From Streptomyces sp. NRRL F-5727 (lineage in GTDB: Bacteria; Actinomycetota; Actinomycetes; Streptomycetales; Streptomycetaceae), in contig NZ_JOGX01000089.1 of the NCBI RefSeq assembly GCF_000719555.1, forward strand, positions 1 to 22,808: a stretch of DNA of 22,808 bases, written 5' to 3'. Position numbers and translations under genes: made by a program. Positions 14,238 through 22,596 of this stretch are shown one piece after another. The stretch's first letter is position 1. Each line of letters opens with the position of its first letter. The notes below the pieces were generated by a model. The model was not told the origin of the DNA and did not search any database. It worked only from the letters and a program-made list of their open reading frames with translations.

Positions 14238-17081
14238 CTACGCGGACGCCGGGGGGAGGGCGAGGAGGAGCGGGGAGCTCAGACGGGCGTCCGGGTGCAT
14301 CCGCAGCAGGTGGTGGACCACTCCCGAGAGGCCGGGGAGGAGGCCCGGTGCGAACGCCTCCTTCGCGAGGCCGCCGACCGGGCCGCGCTGTTCGATGCCG
14401 GTGAGCAGCTCGGCGTCGGCCTGGGTGGCGGACGGGCCCGCGTACCCCCGCAGAGCGCGCAGGTGGTGGAGGAGTTCCCAGAGTCCGAGGTCGCCGTGGC
14501 AGAGGGTGTGACTCCAGCCGAAGCCCTCGCGCAGGCCGGCCGGTCCGGAGCGGAGTGCGGTGTCCAGATGGCGCGGGTCGCCGGTGCGCTCGTGGAGGTC
14601 GACGGCGGCCAGGCCGATGCCCGTGCTGCCGTGGCACCACGCGGTGGGGTGGTCGACGTCTCCGCCGACCCGCGCGTCGGTCCAGGCGCCCTCCTCGGGG
14701 GAGTACAGCGACTCCTCGAAGTCATGGGCCAGGGAGCCGAGTTCGTGCCAGCGACGCCGTTCGGTGCTGCTCCCGCCGGGGGACAGGGCGAGCCGGGTGA
14801 GGGCCCATCCGGCGCCGGTGGCGCCGTGCGCGAAGCCGCCGATGCCCTCCGGGAACATCACGGTGGACCACCGCGCCCCCCGGCCGTCGACGATCGCGGT
14901 GCGCTCCAGCCGCCGGCCGGCTTCCGCGGCGACGTCCAGCCACCTCTCCTCGCCGGTGAGACCGGCGAGGTCGAGCAGCGGGACGATCACGCCGGCCGCA
15001 CCGCCGAGGACGTCCAGGGCCCGGTCCTCGGCGATGGCCTCCGGGGTCAGCAGCGCGGCCCTGGCGCGGGCGCGGTCGAGAAGCCCCGGCGTACCCAGGA
15101 GGCGGTGCAGGGCGGCCCAGGTCCACACCTGCGACGCGAGGCCGGTGAACCCGCCGAGCTGGCGGGTCGGCGTGGTGTCCTCCGTGGCGGCCAGCACCTC
15201 CAGTGCGCCGGCCAGCAGGGGCTCGACACCGGCCACCGGGTCGGCCCGCCCGGCCCGCTGCTCCCGCAGGTACTCGGCCAGGGCGAGGGCGACGCCGCCC
15301 TGGCCGGTGTAGAGGTCCGCGCCGAGCGGGCGGACCGCCCAGCCGTAGTCCGTGAGCACCGGGCTGATCCAGGTCGTGGTGGCGTCGGTCCCGCGTACGG
15401 CCGCCGCGCGGATCGTCTCCACGGCCTGGGCGGCCAGGGCGCGCCGCCGCCCGTCCAGGTCCTCGGCGCCCGGCGAGACGGCCGGTGTCCGTACCCGGTC
15501 GGGGAGCCGGCGTTCGTTCAGATAGGCGCCGACCAGTGCGCTGCGGATGGTGTCCCGTTCGCGGGCGAGGTCCGCCCGTCGCCATCCCGCCAGGAAGGAG
15601 GTCAGCCGCCGGTCGTCCACGCGTTCGGTGAACACGGGGACGTCGCCGATCATCAGGTCCGCGATCTCCCCGTCGATCACCGCCGGCTCGCGGGGGGCTC
15701 CGGGGGCGGCGAGGGCGTTGCGGTGGAGGATGTCGCGGGCCCGCGCGAGGGCGGCGTCGGGGTCGTGCAGCGAAGCCGGGTGCCAGAGCATCCGGCCGAT
15801 GTCGGTGTACGTCTGGGTGGGCCGTCGGATCATGCGGACCTCGCAGCCGTCGAACCTCCCCAGCAGCGTGCGGAGTTCACCACGCGCGTCGAGTCGCGCA
15901 AGCGCCCCGGTGAGGTCGTCGAAGCCGGACAGCACCTGGTCCCAGTGGCGGATCAGCACCGGTTCGGGGCTGGGGTGGTTACGGGCCGGCGGCAGGTCCA
16001 CGACGCCGACCTCCATCCGGGCGGTGTCCAGGCCCCCGTCCGCGATGACCGGGACGCGGATCCGCGGCTGCTGGCCGGGCAGACCGCCCGCGGCGGAGAG
16101 GTCGACACCGGCGAGGGCGTACCCGTCGGTGCGCAGCGGCAGGATGCCGGTGCGCAGCACGGTGTTGCGGATCGTCCGGGCCGCCCGGTCGACGGCGTCG
16201 CCGCGTCCGCTCGGCGGAACCTCGACGTCGGGCGTGAACAGGGCCTCGGCGTCGACGACGGCGGGCACCGTGCCGTGGGCGACCAGGTTCTCGGCGTGCA
16301 GGTCGGTCCCGCCGAGGAGCCGCATCACCGCCAGCCAGCCGCCCAGGGCCCGGTAGAAGCGGGCGAGTTCCGCCTCGTCCCGGCAGTAGCGGTGGTCGAG
16401 GTGCTCGGCCCAGCCGTAGCCGTCCCGGACCACCACCCGCGGTACGCCCAGGTCCTCGGCGCCGGGGACGGCGGACACGAAGGAGCGCAGCGCGGCGTCC
16501 ACCTCGACCGGCCGCGGCTTGTACATGGCGCTGCCCGCCCCGAAGACCAGTCGGGCCACCGCCCGTCCCCCGTGGTGGGTGTCCCCGCGCGCGAGCTCCA
16601 GGACGCGCAGCGGGCCCGGGTCGTCGCCGAGCAGGCGGGCGATGTCCCGCCGGTCCGCGGCGAGCCGGGCGCCCAGCTCCACGGCGCCCTCGACGAGGAG
16701 GCGCCCCGAGGCGAAGGCGCGGGGGCGCAGCGCCGGGTACCGTCGGTGCAGAGCCTCGGTGAACCCGCGGGCGGAGGCGTGCCGGAGGAAGGCGTCCCAG
16801 CGGGCGGCCGAGTCCGCGCCGGGCAGTTCGCCGGCCAGGACGGCGGCCCGCAGTTCCAGCAGGAGCACCCGGTTGAGCCGGAGCTGGAGGGTGCGGTTCA
16901 GTGCCTCGCGCGTCGCCTCGCGGAGCACGGCGCGCTCGTCGGGGATCAGGCCGGCGATCCCCTGGATCCGGTCGTCCAGTTCCGCGAACAGCGGGCCCGC
17001 GAAGGCGCCCACCGGTACCGCGAACCATCCCTCGGGCGGCGGTCCGTCGGCCGATCGGGGCGCTGCCACCGGTTCCACCAT
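14238..17081 (-). CDS. lanM: Type 2 lanthipeptide synthetase LanM
   Basis: The 947-residue product has the two-domain LanM layout and normal length. The N-terminal dehydratase (about residues 80-450) has the kinase-like motifs AMYKPR (Lys188) and GGTDLHAENL (Asp260, His262, Asn265), followed by VDAEALF. It phosphorylates and eliminates Ser/Thr in the precursor. The C-terminal LanC-like cyclase (about 560-947) keeps the zinc ligands Cys816 in WCHGSTG and Cys861-His862 in LCHGDLG, and adds Cys thiols to form lanthionine rings. The ATG at 17081 has AGGAGAGG eight bases upstream. The frame stays open for about 2 kb further upstream, but that part crosses the precursor and oxidase genes and is not protein. 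The gene lies 92 bp downstream of the precursor gene, separated by a strong hairpin. Confidence 0.95.
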   Translation of the reverse strand: MVEPVAAPRSADGPPPEGWFAVPVGAFAGPLFAELDDRIQGIAGLIPDERAVLREATREALNRTLQLRLNRVLLLELRAAVLAGELPGADSAARWDAFLRHASARGFTEALHRRYPALRPRAFASGRLLVEGAVELGARLAADRRDIARLLGDDPGPLRVLELARGDTHHGGRAVARLVFGAGSAMYKPRPVEVDAALRSFVSAVPGAEDLGVPRVVVRDGYGWAEHLDHRYCRDEAELARFYRALGGWLAVMRLLGGTDLHAENLVAHGTVPAVVDAEALFTPDVEVPPSGRGDAVDRAARTIRNTVLRTGILPLRTDGYALAGVDLSAAGGLPGQQPRIRVPVIADGGLDTARMEVGVVDLPPARNHPSPEPVLIRHWDQVLSGFDDLTGALARLDARGELRTLLGRFDGCEVRMIRRPTQTYTDIGRMLWHPASLHDPDAALARARDILHRNALAAPGAPREPAVIDGEIADLMIGDVPVFTERVDDRRLTSFLAGWRRADLARERDTIRSALVGAYLNERRLPDRVRTPAVSPGAEDLDGRRRALAAQAVETIRAAAVRGTDATTTWISPVLTDYGWAVRPLGADLYTGQGGVALALAEYLREQRAGRADPVAGVEPLLAGALEVLAATEDTTPTRQLGGFTGLASQVWTWAALHRLLGTPGLLDRARARAALLTPEAIAEDRALDVLGGAAGVIVPLLDLAGLTGEERWLDVAAEAGRRLERTAIVDGRGARWSTVMFPEGIGGFAHGATGAGWALTRLALSPGGSSTERRRWHELGSLAHDFEESLYSPEEGAWTDARVGGDVDHPTAWCHGSTGIGLAAVDLHERTGDPRHLDTALRSGPAGLREGFGWSHTLCHGDLGLWELLHHLRALRGYAGPSATQADAELLTGIEQRGPVGGLAKEAFAPGLLPGLSGVVHHLLRMHPDARLSSPLLLALPPASA

Positions 17082-17113
17082 GCTGAGTCCTCTCCTGACG
17101 GCTGGTCCACGGG

Positions 17114-17143
17114 CCGGGGAGCCCGTACGCACGGGCTCCCCGG
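17114..17143 (-). terminator. Hairpin between lanA and lanM
   Basis: Perfect 13-bp arms (17114-17126 and 17131-17143) flank a 4-base loop. It lies between precursor and synthetase genes and would act as a partial terminator, giving much more precursor than enzyme, a common arrangement in lanthipeptide operons. Confidence 0.7.
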
Positions 17144-17173
17144 GTGTCGCGTCTGGTGCGGTACGGCGGATCG

Positions 17174-17377
17174 TCAGCAGCAGTAGCTGTGCCACGAACC
17201 GGAACAGCTGCTGCACCCGGTGAACAGCGCCTCGGTGGCGTCGGTCAGCGCGGCCTCGCCGGCCGCACCGCCCACATAGAGCGGGCCGGCCGGGTTGTAC
17301 TCGCCGAGCGCGGTCTCGGCTCCCTGGAGCCAGGCGGTGACGATCTCGTCCGTACGAGCGGCGGGCATAACGGGCAT
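17174..17377 (-). CDS. lanA: Lanthipeptide precursor peptide LanA
   Basis: The 67-residue peptide has an acidic, Ala-rich leader and a short C-terminal core, FTGCSSCSGSWHSYCC. The core has cysteines 55, 58, 66 and 67 with serines 56, 57, 59, 61, 64 and threonine 53, so up to four thioether rings are possible. The leader begins with RTDEIVTAWL, which resembles the helical leader start of mersacidin/lichenicidin-type precursors, and contains NPAGPLYVGG. The double Gly at 36-37 is a possible cleavage site, but that would give a 30-residue product; cleavage nearer Gly54 would give only 13. The ATG at 17377 has AGGAGG seven bases upstream. I do not recognise the core as any described lantibiotic. 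Its position directly before lanM makes the assignment firm, although ring pattern and activity are unknown. Confidence 0.9.
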   Translation of the reverse strand: MPVMPAARTDEIVTAWLQGAETALGEYNPAGPLYVGGAAGEAALTDATEALFTGCSSCSGSWHSYCC

Positions 17378-17806
17378 GCGGTGCCTCCTGTGTGTCGCAG
17401 GGAATGCGCGGAGCTACAGAATGTGCCGGATCCCTTCCGTCCGGATCGTCCGCAACCGGCCAATTGTCGGAGGGAGTTCGGGACCGCTCGGTGAGCACCG
17501 GGAGCCGTCGTCCCGCCGTCCCGGCCGGTGGTCGCCGACCGGTGCGCCGGCACGGGACACGAGGTGGCGGACGGTGCTCGTCCTCGGGCGACGCGGTCTC
17601 GCGCGGTGGCCCCGGCGGTGACGCGCGGAGGTGACCGGGCGCGTCAAGGGGTGCGGCGCACGCGCATTCGGCCATTCCACGCCCGCTGCCCGTTGCCCGC
17701 TGTCCGCCTTCGCTTCGGCCGCGCGGGTGCCATCGCCTGACACGGACAGGGGGCGAGCCCCCAGCGCCGGGACGGGGCTGGGGGCTCGGAAGGGGGGCGG
17801 GTGGGG
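17378..17806. other. Intergenic region upstream of lanA
   Basis: About 430 bp without a credible gene. It must hold the lanA promoter on the minus strand, but I cannot identify -35 and -10 boxes with confidence. A short heptamer tandem (CCCGCTG, CCCGTTG, CCCGCTG) lies at 17682-17702. The oxidase terminator is at 17754-17788. Confidence 0.5.
17754..17788 (-). terminator. Terminator of the copper oxidase gene
   Basis: Perfect 12-bp arms (CGAGCCCCCAGC at 17754-17765 and its complement at 17777-17788) enclose an 11-base loop, starting 18 bp after the oxidase stop codon. Confidence 0.75.
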
Positions 17807-19840
17807 TCAGTCCGCGGATGCCTTGGTTGCGGGCTTCGCCTCGGCCTGGGGCTTGGTCTCGGCCTTGGGCTTGGCCGCGGCGGCGGTGGCGTTCGTGGCC
17901 GCCGTCGACGGCTTGAGCTGGATCCAGCCGGCCTTGCTCGGGGCGCCCTCCTCGTTCAGGAGGAAGAGCATGTAGTAGCCGGGCGGGGCCGCGGCCGCGT
18001 TCGGCGGGGCCTGGAGCTCCAGGAAGTTGCCGCTCCGGCTCTTGACGCGCAGTTCGAGGTGGCGCTGGCTGGTGTTGATCGAGTGCGTCGCGGTGGTCGG
18101 GGCGAGCAGGACGGCGCGGGTGACGTCGCCGGGCGTGCTGGTGCTCACCGTGATCTTGTCGTTGTAGCCGACGGTGGGGTTGAAGACCATGCCGAGCTGG
18201 GGGCGGCTGCCCTGGTGGAGGTAGGCCGGCTCGTAGATCTCGATGCTGCCGTTGTTGGTGTCGTCGATGTCGGGGTCGTTGGCGAGCTGCTGGAGCTCGT
18301 CGCCGGTGATCATGACGCGGCCGTCCGGGAGGACCACGGCGTTGGAGTGGTAGCCGCGGGGGAGCCGCTGGACGGGGCCGAGCTTCCAGTCGCCGTTCTC
18401 GTCGCGCAGTTCGGTCTGCCGGAACTTCAGGTCCGCGTTCGGGTTGTACGGTCCGTTGCCGTAGTCGCGGATGTCGAAGGCGCCGTTGACGGTGAGCAGG
18501 TTGCCGTTGGGCAGGAGCAGGGTGTCGTCCTGGGTGCGGCCGAAGGCGCGGGGCTTCTCGGTGTTCCACTTGCCGCCGGCCAGGCGGTAGGTGTTCGGGT
18601 CGTTGCGGTCGCCGCCGAGGACCAGGACCGAGTCGGGGCCCCGGAAGCCGGCCGGCAGGGGGACCGCGGAGCCGTAGTTGCGCCGCCATTCCCCGCCGTC
18701 GGGGCCGGGCATGTTCTTGTTGACGTCCGGGCGGTTCGGCAGGTCGGTCCTGGTGTCGGTGGCGGTGTCGAAGACCCACTGCTGGTCCACGGAGCGGCCG
18801 AGGCCGTAGATCTTCCCGTCGCGCAGCGAGAACAGGTGGGGGTAGTCCCACTTGAACGGCGCCTCGGTCTTCAGGGTGTCCACCGCCCAGCCGACCGGCT
18901 TGACCGCCTTGTCGAACGGGACGGGGTGCGCCGCGCCGGGGAAGCGCTCGACGACCGGGGTGGGGGTGCCCCAGCCGAGCTCCGACTGCCCGGACATGAC
19001 GACCTGGCGCCCGTCGGCGCCGGTGACGACGCTGGGGTACCACCGGCCGACGGACATGTCCTTGTTGAGGTACCACTCCTCCGCCCAGGGGTCGAACACC
19101 AGCGACAGCTTGGCGCCGGAGCCGCCGTTGCCGCCGAGGTTGCCGCCGAAGACCCCGAGCATGCCGTTGGGCAGGTAGGAGTGGCCGGCGCAGAAGAACG
19201 GGGCGGGCCGGGGCTCGTTCTTGCCGTCGGGCATGTTGACGACCGGCGGCTTCTTCTCGGTGAACGCGTCAGCGCCGGTCCCCTTGGCGGGGTCCCAGAT
19301 CCAGGCCCGGCCGGCGTTCGGCTTGCCGATCGTGTCGGTGGGGGCCGGTTCCTTCTGCGGGTTCACCTCGATCCGCTCGAAGGAGAACAGCAGGACCTTG
19401 CCGGTGGGCAGCAGCGCGATGTGGGCCGCGAAGTCCGGGGACTGGAAGTACTCCCGGAACCGGCCGAACTCCGAGGCGTCGAAGCCCGCGTTCGCCTTCT
19501 CCTGGGAGGCGGTCAGCGCGCCGAGCCGTGCCGTCCGGGTGGTCTGCGGGTACTCGCCGACGTCGGCCATCGCCTTGCGGGTGCGGGCGTGTTCCTCGGC
19601 GTGCTCCTCGCCGAGCGTCGCGGCCTCGGCGGGGTCGACGGCCACGGGGGCCTTCGCCGCCCGGGAGGCGGGGGCGTACGGGAAGGCGTCGCCGTGGTCG
19701 GCGTCTCCGTGGCCGGTGTGGGCGAGGACGGGGCCGGCCGACACCAGGGCCATGGACGCGGCCATCGCGGTGGCCGCGCAGAGGGAGAGCGCCGTGACGA
19801 GCCCGCGGCGGGCGGGCCGGGGCGGGTTTCCGGGGGACAT
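17807..19840 (-). CDS. Exported galactose-oxidase/GlxA-type copper radical oxidase
   Basis: The 677-residue product has an N-terminal export signal (RRGLVTALSL to VLAHTG), a Kelch-type beta-propeller and a C-terminal DUF1929-like immunoglobulin domain. The active-site residues of copper radical oxidases are present: Cys217 in FFCAGHSY and Tyr268 in GRWYPS, which form the thioether cofactor, axial Tyr497 with His498 in RGYHSN, and His586 in THSINTS. The stacking Trp of fungal galactose oxidase is not at the equivalent place (Glu287), although Trp290 is near. The family oxidises primary alcohols or aldehydes and releases H2O2. In Streptomyces the relative GlxA is needed for glycan deposition at hyphal tips. 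A C-terminal low-complexity Ala/Lys/Thr tail (from about residue 645) is unusual. The ATG at 19840 has AAGGAG six bases upstream. It is divergent from a peroxidase gene. Confidence 0.92.
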   Translation of the reverse strand: MSPGNPPRPARRGLVTALSLCAATAMAASMALVSAGPVLAHTGHGDADHGDAFPYAPASRAAKAPVAVDPAEAATLGEEHAEEHARTRKAMADVGEYPQTTRTARLGALTASQEKANAGFDASEFGRFREYFQSPDFAAHIALLPTGKVLLFSFERIEVNPQKEPAPTDTIGKPNAGRAWIWDPAKGTGADAFTEKKPPVVNMPDGKNEPRPAPFFCAGHSYLPNGMLGVFGGNLGGNGGSGAKLSLVFDPWAEEWYLNKDMSVGRWYPSVVTGADGRQVVMSGQSELGWGTPTPVVERFPGAAHPVPFDKAVKPVGWAVDTLKTEAPFKWDYPHLFSLRDGKIYGLGRSVDQQWVFDTATDTRTDLPNRPDVNKNMPGPDGGEWRRNYGSAVPLPAGFRGPDSVLVLGGDRNDPNTYRLAGGKWNTEKPRAFGRTQDDTLLLPNGNLLTVNGAFDIRDYGNGPYNPNADLKFRQTELRDENGDWKLGPVQRLPRGYHSNAVVLPDGRVMITGDELQQLANDPDIDDTNNGSIEIYEPAYLHQGSRPQLGMVFNPTVGYNDKITVSTSTPGDVTRAVLLAPTTATHSINTSQRHLELRVKSRSGNFLELQAPPNAAAAPPGYYMLFLLNEEGAPSKAGWIQLKPSTAATNATAAAAKPKAETKPQAEAKPATKASAD

Positions 19841-20170
19841 GGGACTCCTTGCCGGGTGGGACGGCGTGCCGGTTCCGACGACGGGGACAGGGTCGGGGCA
19901 CGCCGGTGACAGGACTGCCACGTGTTCACGCACAGTGACGCGACTCAGTGTTCCGGCGGGTCGGCGGGCTGTCGCCCCGACCGACGCAGCCGGGTGATCG
20001 CGAGCGCCGAAAGCGCCCCGGTGCGCCCCGTGCGCCCCCTGACCAGCCCGTTTGTCGTCGGTGAACGAGTGAAGGGGGCGCTCCCCGGCCGTCGCCCCCT
20101 CCCTGCTCGCTTACGTTGCAGGTCACTCTGCGCGACAAGGGTGCGGAGGTGTCGATCTTCTGGAGGGACC
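19841..20170. other. Divergent intergenic region, oxidase and peroxidase
   Basis: This 330-bp region must carry both divergent promoters. An 8-bp inverted repeat (20073-20080 and 20093-20100) and a direct repeat of GTGCGCCCC near 20021-20039 are visible. I find no reliable -35/-10 pair and no gene. Confidence 0.45.
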
Positions 20171-22438
20171 ATGGCGGACGAGCTGAGACTGCGTGAGAGC
20201 GACGACATCCAGGGCGATGTGATCGCCGGCTTCAAGAAGGACCAGATGACCCTGCTGTTCCTCAAGTTCGAGGATCCGGCGAGGGCGCGCGCCTGGGTCA
20301 GGGCGCTGGAGCCGCAGATCTCCACGACGAGGCAGGTGGCGACCTTCAACGCCGCCTTCAGCAGGGCCCGGAAGGCGTCGGCGGGCGACGACCCGAAGAC
20401 GCTGCGGGCCACCTGGATCAACGTGAGCTTCACCTACGAGGGGCTGCGGGAGCTGACCGGGAAGGACCCGCTGCCGTCCGTCCCGCCCGGCAGCGGCCTG
20501 GAGGCGTTCAAGCAGGGCTCGGACAAGCGGGCCCTCGGCGACACCGGGGACAGCTCGCCCGAGATGTGGCTCTTCGGCGACGGCAAGGGCGAGCAGGTCC
20601 ACGCCGTCCTCACGATCGCCTCCGACACCCTCCAGGACCTCCAGACGGCGGTCCGGCAGCAGCGCGAGGCGTGCGCCGGGGCGAAGATCGTGATCGTCTT
20701 CCAGCAGGACGCCGCCACCCTGCCCGGCACCCGCCGGGGCAAGGAGCACTTCGGCTTCAAGGACGGCGTCAGCGAGCCCGGGGTGATCGGCTTCGACGAA
20801 CCGGACCCGGTCAAACCCGAGTACGTCAAGGGTCATCACGGCACCCGGCTGATCCCGCCCGGCGAGTTCGTCGTCGGGCTCGACCGGGTCGACGGCGAGC
20901 CGCGCGCGACGCCCGACTGGGCCGACAACGGCAGCTTCCAGGTGGTGCGCCGGCTCGGCCAGGACGTCCCGGGCTTCTGGTCGCAGGTGGCCGGACAGCT
21001 GAAGGTGCTCAAGAACGCCAAGGTGGTGCCGCCCGAGGCCACCACGGAGTGGCTGGCCGCCCGCCTCGTCGGCCGCTGGCGGTCCGGCACCCCCGTCGCC
21101 ACCTGCCCCAACGCCGACCGGCCCTCCAACGCGCTGGCCGACGAGGACAACGACTTCGGCTACCGCGACGACCCCGAGGGCTTCCGCACCCCGCTCTTCT
21201 CGCACCTGCGCAAGACCAACCCCCGCGACGGACTCCAGGAGCACCCGGGGGAGCGGCCGTTCGACGAGAACCCGGTCATGGACCGCCGCCGGATCATCCG
21301 CCGCGGCGCCCCCTACGGCGCCCCCTTCGACCCCGCCTCGGAGGGGCCCGGCGGGCCCGACGAGAAGCGCGGCCTGCTCTTCGTCTGCTACCAGTCCGAC
21401 CTCGTGCAGCAGTTCGAGTTCATCCAGAAGGCGTGGATCGACAGCCCGGACTTCCCGCCGAACCGGGCCGAGAAGCCGGGCCCCGACGGGATGGTCGGCG
21501 CCGCCGGCACGCTCAGCTACGAGACCCCCGGGAAGACCACGAAACTGACTCTCAGTCAGTTCGTGGTCACCGAAGGGTCCGTGTACGCCTTCGTGCCCTC
21601 TCTACGGCTGCTACGGCTCCTGGGCGACGGCCGGCTCACCGACAAGCCGCCCGCCGTCGTCCGCACGACCGACGCCTTCCTGCCGATCCCCGACATGCAG
21701 CGGACCGGAGGCAAGAGCTGGTACTGGGCGTACGGGACGGGCGCCGACGGCACCCCCGTCTGCCGGACCCTCTCCATCGCCGACGGGGACGACCACACGG
21801 ACGTCCGGGAACGCCCGGACCGGCCCCTGACCGCCTGGCCCTGCTACGCCGGGGTGACGAAGGTCGACGCGATCCTGCCCGTCCCGGACGAGCAGCGGGT
21901 CGACGGCCGCAGCCGCTTCTGGCTGTTCCACACGGTCGAGGGCCGGCAGGTCTACCGGCTGATCTCGGTCGCCGACGGAGCCGAGACCGGACTCCCGCCC
22001 GAGCGGGCCGCCCGGATCGACCGCCCGGACCGCTCCCTCTCCGCATGGGTCTCGCTCAACGGCGTGGAGCAGGTCGACGCCTTCCTGCCCGTCCCCGACC
22101 TGCAGCGCGTCGACGGCAAGAGCTACTACTGGGTGTTCCACACGCTCATGGGCGCCCAGGTCTACCGGCTCATCTCGGTCGCCGACGGCAGGGCGCACCA
22201 GGACGCCGTCGAGCGCGGCGACCGCGGCCTCGACCTGTGGCGTTCGCTGACCGGGATCAGCCGGGTCGACGAGTTCCTCGCGGTACCCGACATGCAGCGG
22301 ATCAACGGCCTGAGCCTCTTCTGGGCGTTCCACCAGGACGCGTACCGGATCATCGTGATCCGCGACGGCCGGGGCCACGAGGACCAGATCACGGTCGAGG
22401 ACCGCCCTCTCACCCTGTGGACGTCCCTGACGGGCTGA
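20171..22438 (+). CDS. DyP-type peroxidase with C-terminal four-repeat domain
   Basis: The 755-residue product begins with a complete dye-decolorising peroxidase domain (about 1-480). The GxxDG motif reads GFKDGVSEPG with catalytic Asp198; the proximal haem ligand is probably His345 in SHLRKTNPRD and the distal Arg lies in RRIIRRGAPYG (about 377). From about residue 500 there are four repeats of 64-70 residues, starting near 500, 566, 636 and 700. Each begins VDAFLPVPDxQR, then GKSYYWVFHT, YRLISVADG and DRPLxxWxSLxG. DyP enzymes usually end before this region, so the product is a fusion. The ATG at 20171 follows GGAGGG and starts right at the family N-terminus (DDIQGDV); no signal peptide is visible, so export, if any, would not use a Sec or Tat signal. 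Haem would oxidise substrates using H2O2. Confidence 0.93.
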   Translation: MADELRLRESDDIQGDVIAGFKKDQMTLLFLKFEDPARARAWVRALEPQISTTRQVATFNAAFSRARKASAGDDPKTLRATWINVSFTYEGLRELTGKDPLPSVPPGSGLEAFKQGSDKRALGDTGDSSPEMWLFGDGKGEQVHAVLTIASDTLQDLQTAVRQQREACAGAKIVIVFQQDAATLPGTRRGKEHFGFKDGVSEPGVIGFDEPDPVKPEYVKGHHGTRLIPPGEFVVGLDRVDGEPRATPDWADNGSFQVVRRLGQDVPGFWSQVAGQLKVLKNAKVVPPEATTEWLAARLVGRWRSGTPVATCPNADRPSNALADEDNDFGYRDDPEGFRTPLFSHLRKTNPRDGLQEHPGERPFDENPVMDRRRIIRRGAPYGAPFDPASEGPGGPDEKRGLLFVCYQSDLVQQFEFIQKAWIDSPDFPPNRAEKPGPDGMVGAAGTLSYETPGKTTKLTLSQFVVTEGSVYAFVPSLRLLRLLGDGRLTDKPPAVVRTTDAFLPIPDMQRTGGKSWYWAYGTGADGTPVCRTLSIADGDDHTDVRERPDRPLTAWPCYAGVTKVDAILPVPDEQRVDGRSRFWLFHTVEGRQVYRLISVADGAETGLPPERAARIDRPDRSLSAWVSLNGVEQVDAFLPVPDLQRVDGKSYYWVFHTLMGAQVYRLISVADGRAHQDAVERGDRGLDLWRSLTGISRVDEFLAVPDMQRINGLSLFWAFHQDAYRIIVIRDGRGHEDQITVEDRPLTLWTSLTG

Positions 22439-22489
22439 GGAGCAGGCCGCCCGGCGCGGCCGGGGAGGGGCCGGTCCGCCGGACGGCGA

Positions 22490-22519
22490 CGGGCCGTCTC
22501 GCGGGGGCGGGACGGCCCG
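22490..22519 (+). terminator. Terminator after peroxidase gene
   Basis: Nine-bp arms CGGGCCGTC (22490-22498) and GACGGCCCG (22511-22519) enclose a 12-base loop, about 50 bp after the stop codon. Confidence 0.55.
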
Positions 22520-22559
22520 GAGGGCGGGGTGCCGGGCGCTGTCCGGTGAGTGAGACGGG

Positions 22560-22590
22560 TTTTCCGTGGTGTGACCCTCCGTGGCACGAT
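22560..22590 (+). promoter_or_regulatory. Possible promoter of leader transcript
   Basis: A -35-like TTTTCC/TTTCCG (22560-22566) and a -10-like CACGAT (22585-22590) are spaced by 18-19 bp. Transcription would begin about 22597, the A of the leader-peptide ATG, so the transcript would be leaderless. Confidence 0.4.
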
Positions 22591-22596
22591 CCGGGC

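Noticed and set aside
17414..17743. Minus-strand open frame of 109 codons upstream of lanA
   Set aside because: No ribosome site, an Arg/Pro/Ala-rich composition and no resemblance to a leader, regulator or immunity peptide.
14238..19076. A single 1,612-codon open frame on the minus strand spanning LanM, the precursor gene and part of the oxidase gene
   Set aside because: Only the part from 17081 downward is LanM-like and has a ribosome binding site; the rest is Arg/Pro-rich out-of-frame reading of other genes, typical of high-GC DNA.
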